Shown: piece by piece, positions 16,378 to 25,256 of the stretch
Position numbering within the stretch: the first letter of the stretch is position 1
Layout of the letters: every line of letters starts with the position of its first letter
Source of the DNA: Fusibacter paucivorans
GTDB taxonomy: Bacteria; Bacillota; Clostridia; Peptostreptococcales; Acidaminobacteraceae
DNA: 64,000 nucleotides
Direction of reading: 5' to 3'
NCBI RefSeq assembly: GCF_018390735.1
Contig: NZ_JAHBCL010000012.1
Span: 1 to 64,000 of the forward strand
Notes under the pieces: generated by a model
Database searches by the model: none
The model's input: only the letters and a program-made list of their open reading frames with translations
What the model was told of the DNA's origin: nothing
Translations under genes and position numbers: made by a program

Positions 16378-17772
16378 TTATGAAGGCATTTGCTGTATCA
16401 TTTCTTTTAAAACAGCAATGCCTTCTTTTATTGTCGTCTCCCTTAAATGACCATATCCCAGCAGCAGTTTATCCTGATGCTGCAACTCACTTGTGCAATA
16501 CTGCTGAACTGTCTGAACAAATAATCCCCGCATTCGACACCTTTCAATAAAATGATCATTAAAAGCATGACCTGGAAATTGAAGTGCTAAATGCAAACCA
16601 GAAGCATCTCCCCACGGCAATACCTGACAATCAAACTGTTCTTCAATTGCCTCTAAAAGGATCTGCCGTTTTGCCGCATAAATACGACGCATATGTTGAA
16701 TATGCTTATCCATTTTTCGCGTATTCAAAAACTTTGCTAATGCCATCTGCTCCAAAATTGGATTCTGCACATCTAAGTAATTCCTAAAATGCCGCCATTT
16801 CGTCTGGAGCGATTTCGGAATCACTGCGAAACCTATTCGAAGTGCCGGAAACAATGTTTTGCTAAATGTCCCGACATAAATCACACGTGATGCATCCATT
16901 GCATAAATCGGACTAATGGGGGCGCCAAAATAACGGTATTCGCTATCGTAATCATCTTCAATAATATAAAAATCGCATTCTGCCGCTAAACGAATAAGCT
17001 CCGCACGTGTTGAAGCTTGTAATATGCCGCCAAGCGGAAACTGATGCGACGGTGTCGTATAAACAGCGGCAATGGGCACTTTTTTTAAAGCAGTTGTCTC
17101 AATGCCGCTTTGCGTTACCGTCATCCATTGAATCATAGAACCAGAATCGGTTACAGCAGTTCGCATCGCCGGGTGTGAAGGATTTTCAAGTGCAAATGCA
17201 CAGCCTTCTCGCTTTAATATTTCTACAAGTAGAAAGAAAGCTTGCGTTGCACCGGCAGTAATAAAAATATCCTCTATGGGCACATGCATATTCCGACTTC
17301 TCATCAGCCATTTCGAAATGGCTTCACATAAAGGTTCGTAACCTTTGGGACCGCTATACGTTAAATCCGGCGTTGAAAAATCATCGACAGCTTCACGAAT
17401 CATTTTACGCCATTGAGTCTTTGGGAAAAGCGAAAGATCTGGCTGTCCCGTTTTAAAATGCCATTCAATTGGTACTTGTTTCATCGCTATGGGCTTCTGA
17501 ACTGCTTCTGGAACATTTCGTGTTATGACAAGTCCATCGGCGACACGTGATTGCGCTCCCTGTTGTGTAACAATAAACCCCTCAGTCCAAAGCATTTCAT
17601 AAGCTTCCGAAACCGTATTTCTCGAAACACCTAAGTCAATTGAAAGTGCTCTCGTCGATGGCAGTATTTCACCTTGTTCAAGCTCCCCCGCTAATATTTG
17701 ATCTCTAAATGCTGTAAAGATCTGACGCGAAAGCGTCATTTCATCATCTCGATTCACTGTAATTCCCCACAT
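16378..17772 (-). CDS. MocR-type (GntR/aminotransferase fusion) regulator
   Basis: An N-terminal GntR winged helix (residues about 12-75, with LPSTRALSIDLGVSRNTVSEAY as the recognition part) is fused to a fold-type I aminotransferase domain. The PLP lysine is in VGTFSKTLFPALRIGF. Such proteins usually sense PLP or an amino compound instead of catalysing. The start is Met12 of the ORF (MWGITVN), seven bases after GGAGG. It is divergent from a B3/B4-domain gene, the usual layout for a regulator and its target, and repeated sites lie between them. Confidence 0.9.
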   Translation of the reverse strand: MWGITVNRDDEMTLSRQIFTAFRDQILAGELEQGEILPSTRALSIDLGVSRNTVSEAYEMLWTEGFIVTQQGAQSRVADGLVITRNVPEAVQKPIAMKQVPIEWHFKTGQPDLSLFPKTQWRKMIREAVDDFSTPDLTYSGPKGYEPLCEAISKWLMRSRNMHVPIEDIFITAGATQAFFLLVEILKREGCAFALENPSHPAMRTAVTDSGSMIQWMTVTQSGIETTALKKVPIAAVYTTPSHQFPLGGILQASTRAELIRLAAECDFYIIEDDYDSEYRYFGAPISPIYAMDASRVIYVGTFSKTLFPALRIGFAVIPKSLQTKWRHFRNYLDVQNPILEQMALAKFLNTRKMDKHIQHMRRIYAAKRQILLEAIEEQFDCQVLPWGDASGLHLALQFPGHAFNDHFIERCRMRGLFVQTVQQYCTSELQHQDKLLLGYGHLRETTIKEGIAVLKEMIQQMPS

Positions 17773-17782
17773 ACAAAGCCTC

Positions 17783-17847
17783 CAAACTGGTACTGTAAAA
17801 ACCATATCAAACTGGCACTTTATTCACTCCAGTGTTCACTTTATAAT
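17783..17847. promoter_or_regulatory. Direct-repeat operator between the MocR and B3/B4 genes
   Basis: CAAACTGGTACT (17783-17794) recurs as CAAACTGGCACT (17808-17819), 25 bases apart centre to centre, followed by an AGTG-TT-CACT palindrome at 17831-17840. A plus-strand -10 TATAAT is at 17842-17847 with a weak TTTATT 17 bases upstream, so the second repeat touches the B3/B4 promoter. MocR regulators commonly bind paired sites like this. Confidence 0.6.
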
Positions 17848-17907
17848 AATAACAAATGCTATGAAAAAGTCAAAAGGACGGTTTTCAATGAAAGAGGAGG
17901 TCTAACG

Positions 17908-18576
17908 ATGTTAAAATTCGATCAAAAAGTCCCCGTACAATATCCAGGGACTAAGATTGGTATTCTGGTTATCAAAAACATAGATGTTTCAGCGTCTCAG
18001 AACGAAACAGACAACGAAACATTTTACCAGACCATCAGAGCAAAATATGACGGTCTTAATCGACCCGCTTTAAAAGCTATTGCACCCATAAATGCCTACG
18101 TCACCTATTACAAGCAGTTTAAACAAAGCTATCATCTATTGCCGCAGCTTGAATCTATCATCAGCGGCAAACCACCCAGAAATGCTAAAACCGCATTGCT
18201 TCAATCGATGTTTTTTACCGAAATTGAAACAATGCTGCTCACTGCCGGTCACGATTTGAGCTGCTTAACGCCCCCGCTATCGCTCAGTATCGCATTCGGA
18301 AATGAGCATTATCAGTCGATTTCAGGAAAAGAGGTCACTGCTACCAAAAACGATCTCATTTTGTATGATGCGCAAGGCGTCTTCTCAAGTATTCTGCGCG
18401 GCCCTGATTCTAGAAGTAAAATCACAGCCAAAACACGTGATGCCATTTTTACGGTTTACGCACCTCCAATAATTAATACAGCATTAATTGAAGCACATTT
18501 AATGACACTTGAAAAACGCATTAAAATAACTTCACCTGAATCCATAACTGAATTAAAACAGGTTTTTGAATGTTGA
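17908..18576 (+). CDS. B3/B4 tRNA-binding domain protein
   Basis: A 222-residue protein made of one B3/B4 domain, the fold found in the editing region of bacterial phenylalanyl-tRNA synthetase beta subunit. Recognisable parts are the N-terminal strand with YPGTKIGILVIKNI, the central helix with LLPQLESIISGKPP, and YDAQGVFSSILRGPDSRSKI near residue 160, the usual substrate pocket. Free-standing versions may hydrolyse mischarged tRNA or bind an amino acid; this is not proved. The start is Met71 of the ORF track, seven bases after AGAGGAGG; everything before it is promoter. It is probably the target of the divergent MocR regulator. Confidence 0.82.
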   Translation: MLKFDQKVPVQYPGTKIGILVIKNIDVSASQNETDNETFYQTIRAKYDGLNRPALKAIAPINAYVTYYKQFKQSYHLLPQLESIISGKPPRNAKTALLQSMFFTEIETMLLTAGHDLSCLTPPLSLSIAFGNEHYQSISGKEVTATKNDLILYDAQGVFSSILRGPDSRSKITAKTRDAIFTVYAPPIINTALIEAHLMTLEKRIKITSPESITELKQVFEC

Positions 18577-18602
18577 ATCATTAGCCATTGACCAATAAAA
18601 AA

Positions 18603-18679
18603 GAGATGTTCTCCAGTCATCAGCTTCCACCGAATGGGACATTGTGTCCCAATGGTTTTGTTTGCTTGGAAATCATCTC
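18603..18679. terminator. Structured region between convergent genes
   Basis: GAGATG (18603-18608) pairs with CATCTC (18674-18679), flanked by A-rich and T-rich runs, and encloses a second perfect hairpin TGGGACA-TTG-TGTCCCA (18635-18651). The right side ends in ATTTTTT for plus-strand transcripts and the left side gives a T run for minus-strand ones. It probably ends both convergent genes. Confidence 0.5.
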
Positions 18680-18711
18680 ATTTTTTATGTTGCGTTTTAA
18701 ATTATTCAAAC

Positions 18712-19923
18712 TTATAGTGACATCATTTGTCTGCGGTCATAACGTGCAAAAAAATACATGCACAACGTGCTGAACAGCATTATGCCGCCGATAATCTGCC
18801 ACGTTGCATCAACGCCAAAGTGCTCCACTAAAGTTCCTGATGCCAACGGTCCAATCGTATACCCGGCACCGATAATGATCGGCAGAACAGCACTCATCCT
18901 ACCGCGATGAGACGAAGGCGTTCGCGCAATAATGTACGGCATATAACTGATGGTAACCATAATCTCACCCAAGGTTAGAATAACGACACCGACCGCCATA
19001 CCGAAAATGCCGATTGGATAAGCAAAACTCGCAAATCCTACTGTGTAGAATATCCCGCCAATGAAAATTCTACCTGTGTTGGTAATTTTCGAAAGTCTCG
19101 CTGTAATTATTGGCGTCATTAAAATGACGACAAGACCATTGAAACTAGCGAGAATGCCATACAGCCAAACACCATTTGAAAATCTGTCAGCCGCTGTAAT
19201 CGGAAGCAGAAATCCCCATTGAGAATAGACAATGTTATAGAACATTAAGATCAGCGAGAAGACGAGCAAAATGGGAACTGCCTTTAAGACCTTGATAATC
19301 GAACCTTCAATAGCCGCCTCAGAAGGTGCTTCGTGGTGAATTTCTTTTACAAACAATACAATGAGCCCAACTGCTATGAGCAGCGTAAGACCATCTCCTA
19401 AAAAGAGCCATTTTAAATGGTTTTCAAAGAGTAGACTACCGAGCGCTGGCCCTATGACAAAACCGACGTTGAATCCCAAATAGGTTAATGAATAAGCCCT
19501 CGCTCTATCTTCTGGTTCCGTTACATCTGCAATTAACGCATTGTGTGAGGGATCTGAAAAACCGATAAAGAAATTGGCCACCATGATCAGATAAACGGTT
19601 AACATGCTCACAGGAAACAGCGAACATGCCGCAATAGCAACGGCTGCCAACCCGTCACTAATACAAATAATCACTTTTCGACCGTAACGATCACTAACCT
19701 TGCCGCCGATCAGGCTTGAAACGGCAATAATAATACCACTAATGGAAACATAAATCCCCGCCTCTGCTTCGGAAAGTCCAATTTTGCGTGTAAAAATCAA
19801 TGTGAGCAGTGGGTGAACAAAAAGGCCCACAGCATTAATAAGCCGTGCAAAAAAAATAGCATAGACTTGTAGAGGCAATCCGCGATATGGTTCCCAAAAT
19901 ATTTGTTTCACCCGATCTATCAT
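18712..19923 (-). CDS. MFS transporter
   Basis: A 403-residue integral membrane protein with about 12 transmembrane helices. The loop 2-3 motif is GGKVSDRYGRKVII, and helices 4-5 carry SDPSHNALIADV and FVIGPALGSLLFENH as in drug-proton antiporters. It is not closely similar by eye to the MFS protein at 7.8 kb beyond family motifs. The substrate is unknown. GGAG lies seven bases before the start. Monocistronic, with a convergent neighbour downstream. Confidence 0.85.
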   Translation of the reverse strand: MIDRVKQIFWEPYRGLPLQVYAIFFARLINAVGLFVHPLLTLIFTRKIGLSEAEAGIYVSISGIIIAVSSLIGGKVSDRYGRKVIICISDGLAAVAIAACSLFPVSMLTVYLIMVANFFIGFSDPSHNALIADVTEPEDRARAYSLTYLGFNVGFVIGPALGSLLFENHLKWLFLGDGLTLLIAVGLIVLFVKEIHHEAPSEAAIEGSIIKVLKAVPILLVFSLILMFYNIVYSQWGFLLPITAADRFSNGVWLYGILASFNGLVVILMTPIITARLSKITNTGRIFIGGIFYTVGFASFAYPIGIFGMAVGVVILTLGEIMVTISYMPYIIARTPSSHRGRMSAVLPIIIGAGYTIGPLASGTLVEHFGVDATWQIIGGIMLFSTLCMYFFARYDRRQMMSL

Positions 19924-20010
19924 AAAACCGCTCCATTCAGAAACTATTTTTTACAAATTATTTAAAGGTTGCAATTGCATAATATCTTTAAATATCTGTA
20001 TTCGGTTTAT

Positions 20011-20469
20011 TCAGTGAAACATTTCAGCAGATAAACCACTTTCAATCGCAATAAATTCTCTGGCAATTGTTTCTTGATCATATCCATAAACGGTCATTTC
20101 ATATAAGCAGACAGCTGCCAGCGTTTCATTTGATATGAGAATATCTTCTTCAATTAATATTTCTGCATTCGACCACTCTTCCCATTTGGTAAATCCAAGC
20201 GTGAAATCCATGTCTTCTTCTCTCGCATAGCCGGATACGACAAGGTATGCATCCTCATCAATATCGTCTTCAAAATCCGTCATTACCGACGGATCCATCA
20301 AGGCAATGTGTATTTCAAACGCTTCAAATGTGAAAGCCGGCGTCTCATTAATATAGTTAATCACTCGTTCAAGTTCAGCTTTATATGGCAGGCATTCAGG
20401 ATAAAGCGATATGAGCTCTTCCATTATCGCCGCTTTCTCTGTAAGTTTCAAAATTTGTTTTAAAGTCAT
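20011..20469 (-). CDS. Small acidic protein, DUF6557-like
   Basis: The start is Met8 of the ORF (MTLKQILK), placed 6-7 bases after GAGAGG; the first ATG has no ribosome site. The 152 residues are acidic and soluble. The order of an N-terminal helix with LISLYPECLPYKAELE, a central VVSGYAREEDMDFTLGFTKWEEW and a C-terminal LYEMTVYGYDQETI matches what I recall of DUF6557, a family of unknown function; this is recognition by eye. It stands alone between the MFS gene and divergent proC. Confidence 0.68.
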   Translation of the reverse strand: MTLKQILKLTEKAAIMEELISLYPECLPYKAELERVINYINETPAFTFEAFEIHIALMDPSVMTDFEDDIDEDAYLVVSGYAREEDMDFTLGFTKWEEWSNAEILIEEDILISNETLAAVCLYEMTVYGYDQETIAREFIAIESGLSAEMFH

Positions 20470-20535
20470 GTAGAACCTCTCAATATTCATTTTAATTCCA
20501 CACCATTATACACTACTTTATTCTGCAATTAAATA

Positions 20536-20564
20536 CTGAAATTAGGGTGATAAAATGTTACAAT
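20536..20564 (+). promoter_or_regulatory. Promoter of proC
   Basis: CTGAAA (20536-20541), a 17-base spacer and TACAAT (20559-20564). The first hexamer matches TTGACA at four of six positions. The leader would be about 33 bases. Confidence 0.45.
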
Positions 20565-20604
20565 ATTTTTATGATTAATTACGGAAGGGAGCTCTAATAG
20601 ATTT

Positions 20605-21414
20605 ATGAAATATAAAGTTGGCTTTTTAGGCGGCGGCAACATTGCAAAAGCTATTATCGGGGGATTTATCAACAGCGGCTTGTATAAGACAGAGCACATT
20701 ATTGCCAGTGCGAGAAGTGAAAAAACTATTCGAGAACTTCAATCGCGATTTGGCATTGCGGCAACACTTGATAATGCACTCATCGTTCAGCAGTCTGAAA
20801 TTGTTATTATTGCCGTTAAACCCTATATGATTGATGCTGTCATTACCCCATTGCGCACTTTGTTTACTGACAACCATATTGTCATTTCCGTCGCAGCAGG
20901 TGTCAGCACCCAAACACTCAAACAGTACTTTGATGATCCGGTAAAACTTTATCGCGTCATGCCGAATACTCCCGCACAGGTTGGTGCCGGCATGAGTGTT
21001 ATTTTTACTGACGTCTCAGAAGACGAACCCTCCTGTCAAACTGTTAAGAAACTCTTTGAATCCGTTGGCCTCGTCGAGGTTCTCAATGAATCGCTGGTAC
21101 ACGCCTGTATTGCCGTTCAAGGCTCCTCACCTGCCTACATGTTTATGATGCTTGAAGCAATGGGAGATGCAGGCGTTAAACTTGGTTTACCTAGAGACAA
21201 AGCCTACTTGATGGCTGCTCAAACAATGCTTGGATCTGCACAAATGCTTTTGGAAACAAAAATGCATCCCGGTGCACTTAAGGACATGGTCACTTCCCCT
21301 GGCGGCACGACGATTGAGGCAGTTGCCAAACTTGAAGAATCCGGTTTTAGGCATGGTGTCATCAAGGCAATGGTCGCTTGCGCTGACGTTTCTGAGACAA
21401 TGTCAAAAAAGTAG
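20605..21414 (+). CDS. proC: Pyrroline-5-carboxylate reductase
   Basis: Last step of proline synthesis: reduction of pyrroline-5-carboxylate with NAD(P)H. The N-terminal Rossmann motif is VGFLGGGNIAKAIIGG. The segments YRVMPNTPAQVGAGMSV and GSSPAYMFMMLEAMGDAGVKLGL are family signatures, and SPGGTTIEAVAKLEESGFRHGV carries the substrate-binding residues near the C-terminus. 269 residues is the usual length. The ribosome site GAAGGGAG is about 13 bases from the ATG, longer than usual, so translation may be weak. A terminator follows. Confidence 0.94.
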   Translation: MKYKVGFLGGGNIAKAIIGGFINSGLYKTEHIIASARSEKTIRELQSRFGIAATLDNALIVQQSEIVIIAVKPYMIDAVITPLRTLFTDNHIVISVAAGVSTQTLKQYFDDPVKLYRVMPNTPAQVGAGMSVIFTDVSEDEPSCQTVKKLFESVGLVEVLNESLVHACIAVQGSSPAYMFMMLEAMGDAGVKLGLPRDKAYLMAAQTMLGSAQMLLETKMHPGALKDMVTSPGGTTIEAVAKLEESGFRHGVIKAMVACADVSETMSKK

Positions 21415-21474
21415 GACAAACGGCGCTGAGTACGATCTCATATATTTAATCTCGCCACTCGCGCTTAACGCAAT

Positions 21475-21513
21475 AAAGCGCTTATTAGCTGTTAAACAGT
21501 TAATAAGCGCTTT
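21475..21513 (+). terminator. Terminator of proC
   Basis: 13-bp stem AAAGCGCTTATTA (21475-21487) and TAATAAGCGCTTT (21501-21513), with extra CTG/CAG pairing in the loop, running into TTTTTATATT. Confidence 0.85.
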
Positions 21514-21692
21514 TTATATTAATCTAATGATGAGAAAAATCACTCAACTAAAAAAATAGCATGATCGCCTTACGTTGATTCTTTACATAATAGGTTAATT
21601 TACCATCTTACAAAAAACAAATCGATTGCAGTAAAAGGATTGTCATTTAAATAGTAAAATCACCTCAACTACGGCTTAACTGATTCTATCAA

Positions 21693-23147
21693 TCAATTGT
21701 TATGCGTGTTGCCTTTATCAGCGTTTTTATCGGGACGCTTTTCGTTGCGTTCACCGTCGTTCTCTTGACGTCCATTTACTTCGCCTTGTCCTTTCGAGTG
21801 TTTTGTCGAATCAGCATCCTCTTCTGTAGACTCACGCTTTAGATCATCAGTGTTATTCTGTCCATTTTTCTGTTGATTGTCACTGCCGTTTCCTGGACTA
21901 TCGGTGTTGCCTTGACCGTTAGCGTTCGCTGGACTATCGGCGTTGCCTTGACCGTTAGCATTCGCTGGATTATTGGCGTTGCCTTGACCGTTAGCATTCG
22001 CTGGATTATTGGCGTTGCCTTGACCATTAGCGTTCGCTGGACTATCGGCGTTGCCTTGACTGTTAGCATTCGCTGGATTATTGGCGTTGCCTTGACCGTT
22101 AGCGTTCGCTGGATCATCTGCGTTGTCTTGACCGTTAGCGTTCGCTGGATTATTGGCGTTGCCTTGACCGTTAGCGTTCGCTGGATCATCTGCGTTGTCT
22201 TGACCGTTGCCTTTTCCATGATTGTCTACATTGCTTTGACTATTGCCGTTGTTATCACGATCCTTGCCGTTGTCTGGTTTTGACGATTCATCACGGACAT
22301 TATTCATATCAAGGGGTTCCTGTAAATCATCATCAACATCCTTGACTTTCTTCCCATTTGACTTTCGTGGAATTTTAGTCTGTATAAACATACTTGCATG
22401 CTCGTTGGCATGCTCTAAGGCCGTATCGCTTGCCTGTGGCGTTTGCACTTGCATTTCCGATTCTGAGGAATCTTGAGCAGGTATCGCCGCATTATCATGT
22501 GTTAAGACATAGGATGTCATCGAAATATTTTCATCCTTTGATACATGGTATACATCAGCATTCAGTGTTGCTGTATAAATCGAGACATCTTCTTCAAATA
22601 CCGTTTGTTCGGCATCGGCGACAATTTCATCAAGGAGTCGATCCGGCTCCGCTGAAAAACCATTTTTCAAAACCGTTGCAGCTAAAAAAACATCATCATT
22701 TGCCGGGGTTAAATAGAGCGCATCGGAGGCCTTAATAATGGTCCCAACTGCATCGACTGCCGTCTTACCCTTTAATGGCTCTACGGTTGCCAATAAATCT
22801 TCTGCATCCTCATTGTGTGCTTCTATTCGAAGGATTTTAGCCTCGCGGTTAAGCAGCAGTGTCATGCTTGGATTAATATCTACTGCGAGTGCTGCGTACA
22901 CTTGTACCGCATTAAACTGAAACATGCCTGCCATTAAACATAACAGCAGCGCCGGTACCGCTGCGTAAGCACGCCACAATTTTGGTAAACGCGCTTTGCG
23001 ATAAACAATATCATTGTCTGTGAACATGACGGGCTGACCCAGATGCATATCACCAAGTTTTTGGATTCGCACGATTCTGCCATCATTGGAAAAAACGTAT
23101 GCAACATCTGTTTCTATCGCCATCACACGTCCTTTATAGTATTTCAT
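21693..23147 (-). CDS. RsgI-like anti-sigma factor with long Asn/Gly repeat tail
   Basis: The N-terminal 50 residues (MKYYKGRVMAIETDVAYVFS, then GQPVMFTDNDIVY) are the RsgI cytoplasmic domain that holds SigI. One transmembrane helix follows at about 58-78, then an outside domain with AALAVDINPSMTLLLNREAKI, as in other RsgI proteins. From about residue 300 the protein is low complexity, with tandem 12-residue units of the type PANANGQGNANN, and it ends in a charged tail. Clostridial RsgI proteins often end in a carbohydrate-binding module; this one instead ends in a flexible repeat. The start at 23147 is eight bases after GGAGG and overlaps sigI by 14 bases. Confidence 0.88.
   Translation of the reverse strand: MKYYKGRVMAIETDVAYVFSNDGRIVRIQKLGDMHLGQPVMFTDNDIVYRKARLPKLWRAYAAVPALLLCLMAGMFQFNAVQVYAALAVDINPSMTLLLNREAKILRIEAHNEDAEDLLATVEPLKGKTAVDAVGTIIKASDALYLTPANDDVFLAATVLKNGFSAEPDRLLDEIVADAEQTVFEEDVSIYTATLNADVYHVSKDENISMTSYVLTHDNAAIPAQDSSESEMQVQTPQASDTALEHANEHASMFIQTKIPRKSNGKKVKDVDDDLQEPLDMNNVRDESSKPDNGKDRDNNGNSQSNVDNHGKGNGQDNADDPANANGQGNANNPANANGQDNADDPANANGQGNANNPANANSQGNADSPANANGQGNANNPANANGQGNANNPANANGQGNADSPANANGQGNTDSPGNGSDNQQKNGQNNTDDLKRESTEEDADSTKHSKGQGEVNGRQENDGERNEKRPDKNADKGNTHNN
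21897..22205 (-). repeat. Tandem 36-bp coding repeats in rsgI
   Basis: About eight and a half copies of a 36-base unit that encodes PANANGQGNANN and close variants (DNADD, GNADS, GNTDS in the last positions). The nucleotide identity between units is high, so the number of copies can be expected to vary by slippage. The false ORFs in the other frames over this stretch are shadows of the repeat. Confidence 0.9.
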
Positions 23148-23802
23148 CGCGCTCACCTCCTATCACCTCGTCGATCCACGATGTTATTTGAGAAAAATGA
23201 TAAATAAATGCCAAGCTGGCAAATAGAATGTACCGTTGATGAGCATATAAAAAACGTCTTGTTTCAAGTTTCTGTTTAACAAGCATCGCAATTGGTAATT
23301 TAAGGGTTGATTGGATCGCGGCTACAATGGCCGTCATTTTTGAGAGCCGACCGGCACATTTTAGTGCTCTAACACGCGTATCTCGATGCGCTGGTGATTT
23401 GACCGCCATGCTGTCGAAATCCAATCGGTATTGTTTTAGCAGTGCCCGAAATTCATTTAATTCTATTTTTAAATCCAGTTGATCTTCAACCGCTGTCACT
23501 TCAAAATCTTCTTGAAAAGTCATCGTCTTTTGATGTTTTGACGATTGCCGCAGTGTATCCAGTACGCGATTCTTAATGACGACACCTGCAAAACTTTCAA
23601 ATGCGCCTTTTTGTACATCGTACTTATCAATGGCTTCATTCAACGCTTCAAGTCCAACGAGAAATTCAATATCGTTTTCTGTTTCGACATAACGTCCCAT
23701 CGTTTGTGAAACCATGTAAATGACAAAGGGGGTTTTATCTGAAATAACTTGATTGCGAACTGTTATATTGTGCTTTGCCTCAATAATCGAGTGATTATTC
23801 AT
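23134..23802 (-). CDS. sigI: RNA polymerase sigma factor SigI
   Basis: The start is Met10 of the ORF (MNNHSII), about ten bases after GGAGG; 222 residues. The N-terminal half has the SigI form of region 2: FVIYMVSQTMGRYVE, then ALNEAIDKYDVQKGAFESFAGVVIKNRVLDTLR. The C-terminal half replaces a normal region 4 with the SigI-specific domain (ALKCAGRLSKMTAIVAAIQSTL). SigI responds to wall, heat or polysaccharide cues through RsgI, whose gene overlaps this one. A secreted-protein gene lies 64 bases upstream on the same strand and is likely part of the same unit. Confidence 0.9.
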   Translation of the reverse strand: MNNHSIIEAKHNITVRNQVISDKTPFVIYMVSQTMGRYVETENDIEFLVGLEALNEAIDKYDVQKGAFESFAGVVIKNRVLDTLRQSSKHQKTMTFQEDFEVTAVEDQLDLKIELNEFRALLKQYRLDFDSMAVKSPAHRDTRVRALKCAGRLSKMTAIVAAIQSTLKLPIAMLVKQKLETRRFLYAHQRYILFASLAFIYHFSQITSWIDEVIGGERDEIL

Positions 23803-23866
23803 GAAAAGAATCCTCCATACTGAAGCCATTATACGTCATTTGCACAGTGTCTGCAATGCAGCGGCA

Positions 23867-24976
23867 TTATTCAGTCAATAGCGCGTCACGTGCTGTTTCG
23901 ATACGTTCGAGACGCTGATCAAGTGAAGCAGCTGCTACAAGCGCCTCCACGTCAAGTGTTGGCGTCAGCATTACTGTTTTATAATAATCGTAAAACGCTG
24001 TGCTGATAACTGCAATATCAGTGTCGTTGATTTCTCCGGCTGTCAACCATGCTGCAACCTCATCTTGATAATCTGAAACGATCTCATTGTACCCGGCAAT
24101 TTCATCTTCGACAGCATATCTACTATCAAGAAAGGCATCATAGAGCTTTGTGAGGTTTCGACTGTAAATCAAGTACTCCGAATAAGTCAGTCCTTCATCC
24201 ATTGCTGCCTCAATTTCTTCAATATAAGCTAAGAGATCCTCATCTGCATCTGTTGGGTATATTCCCTGAACTTCACCATAAACCGAACCATTTAAAACGT
24301 CTTCAATTGATTTAATTTGTTCCGTTAAAGCGGCAACGGCATCCTCATCTACCACTTCCAAATCACTAAATACCGACACGGCTTGCTGAAGTGTTCTAAA
24401 GGCATCTGTCAAAGCTGTCAGAGACACACTTTCACCCTGGGCAACCTGATCAATGGCATCTTCCAGTAAATCAATTGCATCCTCTGCATCATTAATTGCA
24501 TCAGAAAGCGCATTGAGTTCTTCTGTATAATCACTGTCTTCAAAAGCATCATAAGTATCATTAGCCGTTTCAATAAGCGTTTCCGTTTTATCAATCAGTG
24601 CTTCTGCATCTAGTTGATACAATCCATTGTCCCAATAGCCGTCAACTTGTTTTGCCAATCCAAAAGGTAATATTTCTCGTTTGGAAAGACCATAAGGCAG
24701 GACTTCCTTTTTAAACAAACCATAAGGTAACCCACTGTAAATCACATCGTCATCATCTTGGTCTTCATCGTCATCCAAAATAGTATTTTCATGAATTTTG
24801 AGTTCCAGTTTTTCATTTACTTTTATTTCATTCTGAAGCTGCGTCTTCCACGTACTACCATTCACTTTGGCTGCACTGTTGCCATTGCCATTGGCATTCC
24901 CGTTCCCGGCAAAAGTCGGTGCAGCGAGCGATACTATAATGCCCATTACCAATGTTGTTTTTAATATTTTTTTCAT
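23867..24976 (-). CDS. Secreted protein with LPYGL repeats next to sigI
   Basis: 369 residues. A signal peptide (residues 1-23, ending TFAGN) is followed by a Gly/Asn-rich stretch and then DDDEDQDDDD. Next come four close copies of a short motif: GLPYGLFKK, VLPYGLSKR, ILPFGLAKQ, each preceded by hydrophobic residues. From about 125 to the end the protein is strongly acidic and helical with many Ala, Asp and Glu, probably a coiled coil. The Gly/Asn stretch resembles the repeat tail of RsgI encoded two genes downstream. Location beside sigI/rsgI suggests it is a SigI-controlled surface protein or an RsgI ligand (inference). GGGAGG precedes the start. Confidence 0.78.
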   Translation of the reverse strand: MKKILKTTLVMGIIVSLAAPTFAGNGNANGNGNSAAKVNGSTWKTQLQNEIKVNEKLELKIHENTILDDDEDQDDDDVIYSGLPYGLFKKEVLPYGLSKREILPFGLAKQVDGYWDNGLYQLDAEALIDKTETLIETANDTYDAFEDSDYTEELNALSDAINDAEDAIDLLEDAIDQVAQGESVSLTALTDAFRTLQQAVSVFSDLEVVDEDAVAALTEQIKSIEDVLNGSVYGEVQGIYPTDADEDLLAYIEEIEAAMDEGLTYSEYLIYSRNLTKLYDAFLDSRYAVEDEIAGYNEIVSDYQDEVAAWLTAGEINDTDIAVISTAFYDYYKTVMLTPTLDVEALVAAASLDQRLERIETARDALLTE

Positions 24977-25186
24977 CGTTGCCTCCCTTGATCATATTTT
25001 ACTTTGATTAATCAAGGCAATTGCATCATATCCTCAAGTTGCTCCTTCACGACAATTTGGTAAATTCCCATCTCACGAAGGATGTGCCCACTATGGCAAA
25101 AGGATTAAAATTTGAATGATGCAATCGCTTCAATTGTTTTGACACCATGTTATACGGAAATACTTATTATTTTCGGTGACAAAAAA

Positions 25187-25220
25187 TAAAAAAATCCCAA
25201 ATATAAATAATTATTTGGAA
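25187..25220 (-). terminator. Terminator of the PAP2-YkgJ operon
   Basis: On the minus strand a 9-bp A/T-rich stem (TTCCAAATA with TATTTGGGA, one G-T pair) runs into seven T residues. It lies about 35 bases past the stop of the YkgJ gene. Confidence 0.65.
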
Positions 25221-25256
25221 TCTTTCAAATAGATCGTACTGATCTAAATAGCACCT

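Noticed and set aside
21839-22283. ORFs of 126 and 136 residues in other frames over the rsgI repeat
   Set aside because: They are products of the 36-bp periodicity, which keeps all frames open; they have no ribosome sites and rsgI is the clear coding frame.
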